A program made the translations under genes and the position numbers. A DNA stretch of 64,000 nt from Allodiplogaster sudhausi. Taxonomy: Eukaryota > Nematoda > Chromadorea > Rhabditida > Diplogasteridae. Below are positions 20,445 to 37,519 of the stretch, piece after piece. The notes beneath the pieces are model-generated. The model did no database searches and had not been told where the DNA came from. It saw nothing but the letters and a program-made list of their open reading frames with translations. The stretch is taken from positions 1,478,501 to 1,542,500 of the forward strand of contig CALZFC010000010.1 in the NCBI GenBank assembly GCA_945643635.1, in the 5' to 3' direction. The stretch's first letter is position 1, and each line of letters starts with the position of its first letter.

Positions 20445-23010
20445 TTAACGAGAACAAATTTCTCGTTGAAAAAAAGAACTAACGACAGCGCGCGCGGAGA
20501 ACATGAGCTGCGTGAGGAAGAGGCGGTTGTATGCATTGATGAACATGGTGTTGCCCTCCGAAACGACCGGTTCCTGACGCACCTTCGTGTCGCAAACCCT
20601 AGGAAGTCATATGCTCTTAGATGAGAAGAGGTGCCTGACTTGGCGGCGATGGGGTTCGAACCCGGGTCCACCTACTAGTAGGTCGGCAGCTCTACCACTG
20701 AGCTACAGCTGCCATCGGACGGTTTTGGCTATCCGGTTCACATCCACGACTACTATATTACATACATGAAAACTAAATCATTTAATAGTAAAGAAGGCGT
20801 ATACAAGAGCACGCATAAACTGACTTGATTCCCGAGAGGCGAGCATCATTCTTGAAGATGATCTCGGCACCGCCCATGGCGCAGTTGGTGGAAAGAATGC
20901 CGGCGCCCTGTAGGAAGGTCAGCTCGATTCGCTTGCCAGCAGGGGCCTGAAAGTCGATGATGATAAGTTGTCATTCAAGAGATCTTTTTTGTTTTGTTCA
21001 GACCTCGAGAAGGTAGTACAGGTTGTCGAACTCGTTCTTCGGCTTCTTAATACGGTCTCCAACCTCGGCAATAATGGTCTGTGGGGAGGAAGTCACTTGG
21101 ACGTTCTTGGTACCAGAGGGCTTAAAGGAAATAAGGATCAAGTGAAATGTTAAGATTTTGATATTCAAAAGAGCAAAAGAGAAAAAAAGAACATATATGT
21201 ATGTAACATACGCGCTCAGAGCAGGTAGTTCCTGTGAATCCGAGGGGGCAGAGGCACTGGTCGCAGCGGTTGACATCTTGCACTCCACCGTTCTCGCATG
21301 AGATGGTATTCTGGCAGTTCTCTGGAAATGGAGTTCATCAAAGATGAAGTTCAGAGAAAGACTTACTGTCGCACTCGTAGTACATGTTGACAAGGGTGAT
21401 GTCGTAGAATGAGGGGAGGCGGTTCTAAACATATTACTGTTTGCCTCAATCCAATGATGATGGAGGAAACATACGCTCATCGAGTGCTGGTAAATGGAAT
21501 GGGACTCGCGAGCAAGAAGTGCCGGCTTTGTCCGGTCAAGGCCGAAGCTGTAAATGATAAATATAAAAGTTGTGCAAATGAAAAGCAAATTACGAGAGAA
21601 CAATGCACGTACTCGCCCTCTCCGTAATGCATGTTGGAGCCGAACTCGTAAGGAATGCCGTAGTTGTCAGACGTCTGAGGAGATTCAATGTCGAAGTTGT
21701 GCAGCTGGTTTGATTCGATGTTGGCCTAGAAATGAAGAGCCATTCTAAATATCATTGTCTATCAAGGAATCCGCTGACCTTGTTGATGAGAACGTAGTCT
21801 TCACGGTCGTAACGGGACTGGACGTGGAAGATGCCAAAGGTGTGCGCGAGCTCGTGGGCGACAACTCCCGTCTAGACGGGTAGAATGATAGAATGCCTTC
21901 ATTGTTTCATCACCATTTGCTACTCACCGAGCCACATCCATTTCCGATGGAGACCACTTGCTCGCCTCCAACTCGACCGACATACGAGTAGCAGCCATCA
22001 TCGAAGATGAACTTGACGCTACAAAAGTAATAATATGAAAGAGCCCAATCGATATGAGCCAACCGGTCCTTTCCAGCATTTGTCTCCTTGAACCGGATGC
22101 AGGTGTTGTCCTCCCAGAACTTGATGGCCGACTTGATGGCCGCACGATTGATGAGCTGACCGTTGTCGCGTGCTGAATAATTTGGTTTCTACAACAACAA
22201 GATAACTTACTTCTTGATGTTTTACAACAAAACGATACAATATCGTGGGCTAGTAATGCAAGAAAAACCGCTTCTAACGGTAGCGAGGGTGGAAGGTGTA
22301 GGGGATGACCGGGTTCTTGCCCCAGGTGTTGGTCGGGAATCGAGGACCCTTCTGTGCCTGGCGGCGGGCTCGCGAGCCATTGTTCGGCACGTAGAGTTGG
22401 AACTCGTCCAGCTGTTCGCTGAAATTACAAGTAATTGTCTTATATCTTATAGCGGATATTATACCGTTTTCAGTGGTTTTAAACGTTTAACGCATAGGAA
22501 AATCACGCCTCACTTGGTCAGCATCATGTCACCCTCGAAGAGGTCGGCATCAAGACCGGCAGCGTAATTCAGCTCACAGACATCGTCGCCCGACAGCTTA
22601 AACGGGATTCGCAAAGTAATTTCGTTTGAAAAACAAAACAAAATCACCAGCAAATAAATATAACTTTGACTTACAACTTGAGCGCCGTGAGTTACTTGAG
22701 AACCGGCGAGCTTGCTGAGCAACCTGTCGACCTCCTCCTTCTCCTCTGACGACTGCTGAAGCTTCTGCTCGATGTCAGATTTCAGCTTCTCCATCAATTC
22801 CTGCAGGGATAATCCTTTTCATTATCTTGAAAATGGAAAACTCTTCAATATTTTCTTCTTAAATATTTCATTGAAATCAAAGCTAAAACAAATAGTAATA
22901 ATTGCCTTGAGCTTTGTGAGGTCGAGATGCCCTGTGAGAGTCTTCTCTAAGTCCTCGAGATTCGCCGAAGCGATCGAAGCCAGGAGCGAGAGAACGAGGA
23001 AGAAGCGCAT
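20445..23010 (-). CDS. Astacin-family zinc metalloprotease (nematode NAS type) with EGF and CUB-like parts
   Basis: A secreted zinc endopeptidase. Exon 1 (23010-22906) starts MRFFLVLSLLASIASA, a clear signal peptide. A propeptide with a helical segment (LQQSSEEKEEVDRLLSKL) follows at 22801-22685 and 22597-22512. The next exon (22420-22271) has SRARRQ, a likely furin site, then NPVIPYTF. The catalytic domain continues at 22173-22066 (INRAAIKSAIKFWEDNTCIRF), 22021-21930 and 21872-21784. The last holds the zinc site HELAHTFGIFHVQSRYDR. The exon at 21724-21615 has the Met-turn (GSNMHYG). EGF-like cysteines follow at 21322-21213 (CENGGVQDV, CLCPPGFTGTTC), then CUB-like exons 21120-21003, 20947-20826 and 20595-20445. 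The stop at 20445 is tentative; more exons could follow. Typical roles in the family are cuticle or matrix processing. Confidence 0.88.
20643..20716 (-). repeat. tRNA-like sequence in an astacin intron
   Basis: The minus strand has an A-box match (TAGCTCAGTGG) and a B-box match (GGTTCGAACCC) at tRNA spacing. The acceptor and T stems contain mismatches and the anticodon region is a palindrome (ACCTACTAGTAGGT). It is best read as a tRNA pseudogene or the head of a tRNA-derived SINE. The AGTAGGTG...CCCGGGTTCGAA stretch recurs at 42388-42440. Confidence 0.6.
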
Positions 23011-23879
23011 GCTGGATACCTCTGCCGGAGGAGAATGATGGATGTTTTGGCGACTGCCGCACTCCTTTTATGGCGAACTCGACCAGTTCAAAATGAACAG
23101 AAAAGGCACAAATTGTGCTTTCTCTTGAACACTGCTTGTTAACCTTATCCAAGCACTTCTAATAGCTGTGCAAATATTCAATCATGCTGGAAACTGCAAA
23201 AAAAATTTTTTTTTTCAAAGAAGCCTTGTTTCTGCAATACTGTTTTGCGTGCTGTGCTAGTCAAGCACTCAATGTTCATGTTCTACAATGCTCCATGATT
23301 CTTTGAGGGGAATCTTCGTTGCTTCTCATTCTCATCTTCTTACATCTCCTACCGCTTTCGTCTGTTTAAAGTCACGCAGCTCTGATCAAGGACCATGTCA
23401 GAATACATAGCTGCGATTTCGAGGCAAGAAGATGTGCTCACCAGGGAATGGTCAGAAACCCTAAATTCCAAAAATTCTGATTTTTTGCATACTGATTGCT
23501 CTTCATCTCAGATGTTTCGGAATGAAAAATTTATTTTCCAAATCCCTCTAGAAAACTTTTTTAAAGCATTCAAAGATAACTGTTAATCTCATTCATCTGT
23601 GAGATGACCACTTTAATTTATGCTAATTCAAAGAAAACATGGCCGAGTAGCGCAGTTGGTTGCGCTTCTGGCCAACAATTTTCGATTGCAGGTTCAATAC
23701 CCCTTCGGCACGAACTGTTTTGCTGATTTTAACAAAGCACTTTTAAGGTCATAGAGTACTTTTATATACTGTCTGCACTTATCAGTTTGATTTCAATTGT
23801 GAATTGCCAGGAACGAAAAAAAATTTTTTGCTTTGGGCTTTTTGCATGAATGTAATATATATGCATGTATGTATGTATA

Positions 23880-24226
23880 ACGTCGAGAGGTTGAGCCATG
23901 CCCGGGGTTCCGCTTGGAATCGTAATGATGTGGAGGTCCTTCGTCGGTGGAAGAATATCCTTCACGTTACTGTGTTTCAAGGAATCAATAGCAATCAGTG
24001 AATTCGGAGGCAGCTCCTTGGCGAGGCATTCTTTAACCCATTGCCCATGATGTGGCTTCGCCCACAGGTTATGACCAGATTGGGAGCAGAGAACGCCTTT
24101 TTCTTGGCCGGAAAGGACCCTTTTGGCTCGGGAAGAACAAAGAAAAGGAGTTGGCCCAAGTGCCCGTCCGCGAACACTGTGGGGAGAATGGTGCAGGAGT
24201 GGGTCGTTCCGCGACCGACTGACCAA
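23880..24226 (-). pseudogene. DDE-superfamily transposase fragment (pogo/CENP-B-like)
   Basis: The minus frame encodes NSLIAIDSLKHSNVKDILPP followed by DLHIITIPSGTPGMAQPLDV. This pattern (hydrophobic strand ending in Asp, His a few residues on, then IP-G-T-x-x-QPLDV) is that of the DDE_1 domain of pogo/Tigger-like transposases. The rest of the enzyme is missing and there is no plausible start, so this is a relic inside a non-autonomous foldback. Confidence 0.6.
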
Positions 24227-24300
24227 TTCTCTCTATCTTCTTTTTCCCACGGAATTGTTTAAAATTAAATTTCTGAAAGCAAATAAATTAGATACTTTTT

Positions 24301-24385
24301 TAACTTTTTGCATACACAGCTGTATATATACATACATACATGCATGCATGCATACATACATACATACATACATTCATTCATGCAA
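24301..24385. repeat. ATGC/ATAC short tandem tract
   Basis: Runs of CATACATACATGCATGCATG type and CATTCATTCATG occur at the loop-arm border of the foldback. A shorter related tract lies near 23860 on the other side. Confidence 0.75.
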
Positions 24386-25021
24386 AAATCCCAAAGCAAA
24401 AAATTTTTTTTCGTTCCTGGCAATTCACAATTGAAATCAAACTGATAAGTGCAGACAGTATATAAAAGTACTCTATGACCTTAAAAGTGCTTTGTTAATA
24501 TCAGCAAAACAGTTCGCGCCGAAGGGGTATTGAACCTGCAATCGAAAATTGTTGGCCAGAAGAGCAACCAACTGCGCTTCTCGGCCATGTTTTCTTTCTA
24601 CTAGCATAAATTAAAGTGGTCATCTCACAGATAAATGAGATTGACAGTTATCTTTGAATGCCTGTAAAAAGTTTTCTAGAGGGATTTGGGAAAAAATTTT
24701 TTCATTCCGAAACATCTGAGATGAAGGGCAATCAGTATGCAAAAAATCAGAATTTTTGGAATTTAGGGTTTCTGACCATTCCCTGTCAGATCCGTGCTAT
24801 TTGTTTGTTGGCAGTGAGATGCCTTTTGAGTGCCATGGGTTCGAAACCTCTCCGGTGCAAATTTGTTTTTGATAAAGTAGATACATAAACGGTTTGTACA
24901 ATGCGAGGAGTGAGTGGGCTTGTGCACTTAAAATTATTTTAACTAAATTTTGTAATATCATTGGGTGATGAAATTCGATCATTTCGTGGGCACGAACATG
25001 CCACATCAGAGCTAAAACGAT

Positions 25022-25092
25022 TGCGTCGGCCGGGAATCGAACGCGGGCCGCCCGCGTGGCAGGCGAGCATTCTACCACTGAACCACCGACGC
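25022..25092 (-). tRNA. tRNA-Gly(GCC)
   Basis: The minus strand gives a 71-base cloverleaf: acceptor GCGTCGG/CCGACGC fully paired, D arm with GGTTCAGTGG, anticodon arm CTCGC-CTGCCAC-GCGGG (anticodon GCC) and T loop TTCGATT. One T-stem position is a C-C mismatch (CCGCG against CCCGG), which also weakens the B box, so it could be a decaying copy. Flanking sequence is shared with the degenerate copy at 41567-41637. Confidence 0.8.
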
Positions 25093-25892
25093 TTGATTAG
25101 GCTTTTAACCGACAGCCTTATGAGAGAAAAGGAGACCATCAACAAGGCACACTTCAAGGAGCCAACAAACAAACGATCATAGTAGAGAGGAATTCTAAGA
25201 TGAATCTTTCTAAAAATTTACTCGCGATTCCTCATCTCTTTTCTCCTCGAGTTCGCTCCTCATTATTGAAATTAAAATATATCTTCTTTGTAACCTTAAT
25301 ATTAAATTAAACCTTTTTTTTATTTTGTATAATTTAATTAGAACGAGCAAATTAAGGCATGGTCGTCAGCCCCTCGGTCAATGATTCTTTCACGGGTCGC
25401 CGAGCCGGGAACGGTGCTTGATATGCCACAACAAATCGCTGAGTTGGCCTTTGTCGAGTTTTCATTCCTCTTGAAATTGTTTTACTCCTTAAAATCGGCA
25501 GAAAGTTTTTTAAACAACAAACCGGCAACCAACAAGATCATTACAAATTAGAAGGTAACATAGAGATTATCAGTGTAAGTGAATACTATCGGAGATCCCC
25601 AGACAATTAAGCGCGACTAAATTTAAGTTTTCAACGAAGTAAATAAAAAAGCAACAGTAACAGGAACAACAACAAAATCAAAAACATTAATTGGTCCATT
25701 ACTTAAAGAGGGCACAGTCTCTTCGAACTCATCCCCTATAACACTTGAATCAACGTAACTTCGGTCGTGGCCTTTTCCTCCGGCTCCCCCCCCCCCCAGA
25801 GAGAGAGAGAGAAAAAAGAAAGAGAAAGAAAGAAACTCCCCAGAAAGAGAGAGAGAAACTTTCTCTCTCTTTCTCTCCCTCTCCCTCCTTCC

Positions 25893-31766
<5,874 letters not shown>

Positions 31767-31769
31767 GAA

Positions 31770-32720
31770 GAAAACACGGATAAGACGAGAAGTCGAGTGA
31801 ACAGCCCCCAGTTTACACTATTCCTAGAAAAGGAGTCTTATATCCACTCTTTCTGAAAAAAGGACAAGGGTCTTATAGCCACAATCTTGATGGGAAAAGG
31901 TAAAATGTCTAATAGTAACACTCTTCTTAGAAAATGGGAAAACGGTAAAATAGAAGCGCTCAATAATACTTTAGCAAGACTAAGAACATTAAATGGGGAA
32001 ATATGGCGCCAGATAAATAGAAATGCGGATAGCACACGGCGAAGGCTTTAAAGAAGGAAGAGAATAGGTTGAAAGCATAAGTAAACCTTATAAGCGCAAA
32101 AATACGGGTTTTAAGGAAGAACAAGCAACTCTCCCGGGAAATAATATGCTCAACAACCTGTTAACAAATAAGTGATCTTATGGGTATCAGTAAAGAATCA
32201 GGGAATACTTTCGCACACATCAATAACTTCACACCGCGACTTGCAAGGAATTTAGCCATATTCTGAACAAGCAGGAAATGCATAGAGATTCGGAATAACT
32301 TTTAAACAAAATGGACACATGCACCGAAGAAAACAATGGGAATAAATGCAACTTTCGTTGAGATTCGCAATTCAAAATTAGCAGGTACAACTTTGGGACT
32401 ACAGTAACCGTGTTCCAACATTATTGTTTGACTGTGTCAACAGTAGTCCAAAGGTTCAACAAAAAACTTTGGAGCATCTTTATGTCTTCAATTACTATTA
32501 GTGCTCTCTTCAATTTAAATTAATAACATATTTCATTGTTCTTAATTGAGCCGACGCTTTGTATCCGGGTGTCTTTTGAATGCGGATTTTTCTTCCTGTA
32601 CTATTCTTTCTGTAATTGTAAAGAAAACGCTGCCAAACAAACTGTGTTTATGCTCCTGATGAAGGAAATGACATGGAAAAGGGAAAGGGGCCAAATATGG
32701 TCTATGGGTCCATTTAAGCG
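31770..32720. other. Intergenic region, no gene seen
   Basis: The region upstream of TGS1 is AT-rich and shows no open frame with family similarity. It would include the TGS1 promoter. The last part (about 32620-32720, CAAACTGTGTTTATGCTC) is the 3' flank shared with small-protein copy 2 near 39935. Confidence 0.5.
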
Positions 32721-33660
32721 TCTCATTTGTTTCCCTCGTCCTCCACGCTGGCCAGCGGCTGACTTGCGGCGCCGTCGTTGGCCTTCCGGTTCTTCGGGTC
32801 GACGCCGGCGGAGAGAGCCGTCTTGACCGAAGCCATAATTGACTTATTCTCTGCAAAGAGAGGTTATGGAAAACTCTTACCGTAATCTAAATATATTTGA
32901 AGTTTCCTGAAAATGGTTCTCATACCTCCCTAAATCACCTTTGTATCAGGCAAAAAGGTGCGAATTCAAAAGTGTGTTTTTGACTCCTTTATAAGGGTTT
33001 TGCTTAAAGGTGGGCGACACCGACCCTTCGGAACGTGGTGCCTAAGATGCCCGTCGCCTCGCCGGGCATCTCAGGCACCACGTCCGGCTCGGAGAACAAG
33101 TACTAAAAATAAAAGGAACTTATTCAGTCTTTTTTTGTAAAACCAATCGTCCGTAAAATAGCGGAAGATTTTATATATTTTTATTTATAAATTTTAATGT
33201 TTGTATATGTCAATGTCTCCATTAGTGGCGGAAATGATCTCCAATAACTTTGATCTTCTAAAATCCGGCCATGCCTGGTCCTTGAAGAAGAAGAGGCCGA
33301 ATGCGAGGGCGTGCACGGCGAGATAAGTCACGTAGAAAGAGATCAGCGCCACATCCGCCCACTGCACTCTGCAGAGAAAGAGAGAGACTTCAGAGATCAA
33401 AGATCCGAGACCAACTATCAAAGATCAATATGACACTACAGATCTTTTTTATCCATTATGTTGCTCAATGCATATATTTGCCTCATAAATTTACATTTTT
33501 TCCATTGACTTTTTTTAGTGTGTTCGTTTGATAATGCAAAATTACATTAACAAATTGTAAAATCGCCTATAAAATCAATCGAACTGAGTGCAAAGGCACT
33601 CGCTTGAAATTCGTCGCTGCCGTCCGTGTAAGAATCCACGGCCGAGGAAGCTGATGACAT
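32721..33660 (-). CDS. Small single-pass membrane protein, copy 1 (possibly broken)
   Basis: I do not recognise the family. Exon 1 starts MSSASSAVDSYTDGSDEFQ at 33660. Exon 2 (about 33373-33240) encodes VQWADVALISFYVTYLAVHA and FGLFFF, one hydrophobic helix. Exon 3 (about 33115-33045) encodes YLFSEPDVVPEMPGEATG. Exon 4 (about 32853-32721) encodes KTALSAGVDP then DGAASQPLAS to a stop. The product would be about 125 residues. At the end of exon 2 the GGTAAAG donor of copy 2 reads GATCAAAG here, so the intron may not splice. A direct duplicate lies 7 kb away at 40022-40864. Confidence 0.6.
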
Positions 33661-33741
33661 TGCGTCTTCTAAAGGAAAGTCTTTTTTCTATATAGTAAAA
33701 ATAATAATTTGAGCACAGTAACCAAAATAGTATATTTACTT

Positions 33742-33748
<7 letters not shown>

Positions 33749-33796
<48 letters not shown>

Positions 33797-33860
33797 CATA
33801 ATACTATATATATATAGTATTATTATCATAATACTATATATATATATAGTGTTATGATAA
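33749..33860. repeat. (TA)n microsatellite and AT palindromes
   Basis: A long TA run is followed by two ATACTATATATATAGTAT-type palindromes separated by TATTATCATA. It lies just 5' of small-protein copy 1. Confidence 0.85.
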
Positions 33861-33899
33861 TCAAAAATATAATAAAAGACATATATATTTAAGTTAAAA

Positions 33900-34835
33900 C
33901 AATTTGTGAGCTAGAGTAGGAAAAAAGTAAAGAACGAATTGAGGGAGACAATTATATGAAGCAGCCAGTCGTGGCCGGCAAAAGCAGCAGAAGTGAAAAG
34001 AGAACTCTCAAGTATATTTCGAAGTTACAATAGTTACGATATTACACATAATTTTTTTTAAGTGCACCCATAAGTTCATTATTGTCTGGTACAATAATAG
34101 TGCAAAGACAAAGATAGTCTAGGACAAATGCAGAACAGCCAAGAAAGTTCCAAAATTTAAGGGAGCCTTGAGGACATGTGCTTGTCAATTTAGTACGAAG
34201 AGACTCGTTATTATGGCCGAGTGGTTAGAACGCTGTGAGTATGCAGGACCCTTTGCTTGCAATTTGCTTTTTTGTTCTTCTTGTTGGCAAAAACGGGCCA
34301 TCGGACGGGTCATGCCCAATTTTTTAAAGACTTTTACGAAAGCACACCATCTCTCACATCAGCCCAAATGTATGTATGGCGACTCCGATCGCTTGATAAA
34401 CATTGTCTTCTCCCGTCGCCACTTGTGTTCCTGCATTCCAGTGCTGCCTTATTGTTAGCGAGCAACATGTATAAGTGGCGATCAATCTACACACTGTTGC
34501 GTCTCCTGTAAAGCGTGATTTTTCGTGAACCTTGACATTATTGACAGATTTCAGCCACTGAATGTGACGATAACAGCTCATTTTGAACGGTTTTTCTGGG
34601 TTTTAGGCTGGTAAGTTTAAAGAGAGACTTCCATAATTGCTGCAAGAACGTCGGAGACCGTGTTCAATGCACACAACCGTTTCTACTTTTAAAGTATTGA
34701 GAGAAATGAGACAACAACGATCAATGATGCACATATTATCTTTACTTGATATGGCTTTTGTTAGATCATGAAATACATAACTGCTACGAATAAGAAATAA
34801 TTATTGGATAAAAAAAAATTATGTAGGAGTGCCTA
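33900..34835. other. Intergenic; one tRNA-Ser/Leu-like 5' half near 34215
   Basis: At 34214-34250 the plus strand has ATGGCCGAGTGGTTAGAACG, typical of the 5' half of a class II tRNA including the A box, but no B box or acceptor partner follows. This is at most a tRNA fragment. Nothing else is recognised. Confidence 0.4.
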
Positions 34836-35141
34836 GTGCGACGCCTTCAGCTCGTCGAACGGATATTCCTTGCATTTCATGCTGCTGAAACAGACTCTGT
34901 TGAACTCCTCTTTTTTTGTCCAAGAAGTGATCGGAGAAGATCTGAGAAGAAGCAGAAAAATCAACAGACAAGCGGAATTCGAAGAGGCGAATTCGCGTGG
35001 TGATCTTTGTGAATTCGGCCATTTCGTCGTCGCTGAGCGAGAAGTCAAAGATGTCGCGATTCTCGCGAATTCTCGCAGGAGTCACGCTCTTTGGAATTAT
35101 CACGACTCCACGTTGCAGCATTTGACGGAGAAGAATCTTAA

Positions 35142-35413
35142 AGGAAGTATCCGGCGAATAATTCTACAGTAGCACTAGAGAACGGTTTGAATGCGCGGGC
35201 TCATAAAGTTGCCTGTCGCTCGGTCGAGAGAGCATGTGAAATAGGAGGGCGGCTATGACTTACCGTAGCTAATTCTCTACCCGCCAGTTTTCATGTTACT
35301 ATTTCTCAGAATGTAATAGAAGAAAATCATTCAAACTTTCTGGAGACATGTTTTACGTCAAGGTGAACTTGTTCACATAGAAAAAAAGGTTAATTATTCC
35401 CCGGATACCTCCT
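35142..35413. mobile_element. TTAA-flanked MITE copy 2
   Basis: A 272 bp element with ends AGGAAGTATCCGG and CCGGATACCTCCT, flanked on both sides by TTAA (35138-35141, 35414-35417). It lies in an AKR2 intron, touching the 3' splice site of the penultimate exon. Confidence 0.88.
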
Positions 35414-35469
35414 TTAAAGGTTTTTTTTAAAAAATACTTTCAATAAATCAATCAATCGATCAACGTTAT

Positions 35470-35560
35470 GTTGTAGAGGACGTCGAGTTGTATTGCTGAG
35501 CCAATTTTCATAAATGAAATCGAAAAAAAATTCCCCGGGGCAGGTCGTGCTCAAAGGCTA
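35470..35560. mobile_element. Terminal fragment of the foldback family seen at 59453-61064
   Basis: GACGTCGAGTTGTAT, a CAATTTT stretch and TCGAAAAAAAATTCC then GGGGCAGG match the last 70 bases of the right arm of the foldback in the channel gene intron. The rest of the element is absent. Confidence 0.6.
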
Positions 35561-35577
35561 CAGACATGCTGTCTTAA

Positions 35578-35834
35578 ATGAGGTATCCGGGGAATAACTA
35601 AGCTAATGGTAAGTTTTTTCCTATATGGATAAGTTCATCTTGGCGTAAAACATAGATCCAGAAAGTTTGAGCGATAGTCTTCCATTACATTCTGATTAAT
35701 AGTAACATGTAATCTGGCGGGTAGAGAATTAGCTACGGTAGGTCAGAGCCGCCCTCCTATTTCACATGCTCTCTCGACGCGCATTCAAACTGGTTCTCAA
35801 GTGTTACTGTATAATTATTCGCCGGATACTTCCT
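35578..35834. mobile_element. TTAA-flanked MITE copy 3
   Basis: Left TTAA (35574-35577) then ATGAGGTATCCGGGG; right end GCCGGATACTTCCT followed by TTGA, a mutated TTAA. The interior matches copies 1 and 2. It is opposite in orientation to copy 2, only 165 bp away, within the same AKR2 intron. Confidence 0.8.
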
Positions 35835-37519
35835 TTGAGAGTTTTTTTCCTAAGTGATTTTTTTAAATTGTTTATTCCATTGTTTATCGATTTTAGCATA
35901 TGAATATTGCTTGAAATGAACTGTATTATTCTCCGTTTTTGCGAAAACCTGCGCCGCCGTCTTCTTGTACTTCTCCGCCAGTCGACGGACCAATGGCTCC
36001 TCCATTGGATGCGCCTCGGGTCACGGAATCTTTGGCAGTGCCCTGGAACGGCCTGGCGATCCGAGCGTTGCTGAAGACAACTAACTCAATGGCTAGAATT
36101 ATGTATGAAATGTATTAATTTGATTTGATTGACCAATTAATCTAACAAAAAAAAATGTGCCGAATGACGTGAAGGTAACATTAAGCTCCTTTGACAGTTC
36201 GACAAGTTTGTATTGCGACATGTACAAGTAGCATTCGAGCTGAAAACCGTAATAAATATATAAATTTTATTTTTTACATATCTTTGTATACTTGTAGATT
36301 ATGAGGTTTAATCTCGGCCGCATCGTAGAGCTGTTGAAATTGCTTGGCATTGAAGTTGGACACGCCGAGCGCCTGTAAAAAGGGGAATCTTAATTTAATC
36401 TCAACATTTTTGGTACCATATTTTCATTAGCATTCTTGACGATATTCATGTAAGATTTCAAGTAATAATAATAACAAAGTGTATTTGCACTTTAAGAAGG
36501 GCGCTCTGGTGCCACTTTTCGTGCACTCTCCAAGTGTCAATGGGCTCGTGCTCTTCAGCCGTAGTATCCTTGAAGAGGTGAAGAATGAGTCATCATTGAA
36601 AGAATGCTCTTGGACCATGAGTGCAGCACAGCACATTGGAATAGTGGAAAACCATTCAGTTTTGCTCACTATAGGGAAAATTTTCAAATCTCGCGCTAAA
36701 TTACTTCCAGGAATATTATTCAAATTTCCCGCAATTTTTAAAACCAATTGGCGAGGCGCTCGCCGTGGCCGGCGGGGCCAACGTATTCGTGAGGCAAAAA
36801 CTGCGCATAAACTATCGGCATTTTCTTAACAGGCACTCTTAAATAGCCAAATGTCCACATTTGAATGGGACAAACTGCTGTGTGCAGCAGCCCTGACAAG
36901 ATTGGGGAAGGCGGCCGGGTCTCCCTTCAGACTCATGGACATTGGCGCGTGAAGCAAGTAGAGGTCGATATATTCGACGCGGAGGGAGGACAACTGCTCA
37001 GCAATCAGAGCATCCGCTACAGCAGGAGTCATCGCGTAGAATGGAAGCTTAATATGGATTTTCTTGCCGTTCTTGCACAAACTTTTTTTTATTGTTTTTT
37101 TTTTTTTAATAAAGTCTTTGTGGTTGTAAATACCTATAAACGCGACTTAGTTATTGAAATTTTGACCTTTTATTCTACAACCTTTGTCGTGATGAAGACA
37201 TCCGATCGCTTGAGTTTGCCCAATTTGAAGAACTCTTCGAGCACCTAATAATATTCATTCTACAGTCATACGTAATTAGAATAGCAAAAATATTTAGCAT
37301 AATGCATATAATATGTGAAAGCAACCTCTCCGATGATGTGCTCGTTGCCATAGATATGAGCAGTATCGATGTGACGATAGCCGGCCTCGAGTGCCGTGAT
37401 CAGGGCCGTGCGCAGCATGACGGGGTCGCTGACCTTGGATGTGCCAAAGCCAAGCACTGGTAATTGGACGCCGTTGTAAAGCGAGAGAGAGGAGCGCTCG
37501 TTCAATGCCATATTTTCTG

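Larger units (their letters stand above)
23442..24786. mobile_element. Foldback element with transposase remnant and tRNA-like arms
   Basis: The terminal inverted repeats begin CAGGGAATGGTCAGAAACCC and arms of roughly 400 bp are near-perfect inverse complements (23442-23850 and 24380-24786). Each arm carries a tRNA-like stretch (GGCCGAGTAGCGCAGTTGG ... GCAGGTTCAATACC), left copy at 23641-23712 on plus and right copy at 24515-24590 on minus, so both face the loop. The loop holds a minus-strand coding remnant similar to DDE transposases. Confidence 0.82.
34836..37511 (-). pseudogene. Aldo-keto reductase copy 2, near-complete with an in-frame stop
   Basis: An NADPH-dependent aldo-keto reductase fold. 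Exon 1 (37511-about 37325) starts MALNERSSLSLYNGVQLPVL, with GYRHIDTAHIYGNE carrying the catalytic Asp and Tyr. Exon 2 (about 37236-37190) encodes EEFFKLGKLKRSDVFITTK with the catalytic Lys near its end. Exon 3 (about 37078-36875) encodes VEYIDLYLLHAPMSMSL. Then 36375-36290 (GVSNFNAKQFQQLYDAAEIK), 36240-36165 (MSQYKLVELSKEL) and about 36076-35950 (TLGSPGR ... EEPLVRRLAEKYKKTAAQ). Next 35136-34985 ([14 protein letters not shown]) and a last exon ending [11 protein letters not shown] at 34836. A TGA at 36021-36023 interrupts the frame between LPKIP and PEAHPMEE. The piece encoding the usual DTWKAMEEL segment between exons 3 and 4 was not found. Confidence 0.78.

Noticed and set aside
23442..24786. 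8 bp hAT-type target duplication around the foldback
   Set aside because: The CAGGG ends suggested hAT, but the 8 flanking bases on each side do not match.
34214..34290. Possible tRNA-Ser/Leu gene
   Set aside because: Only an A-box half is present; no B box, variable arm or acceptor closure follows.
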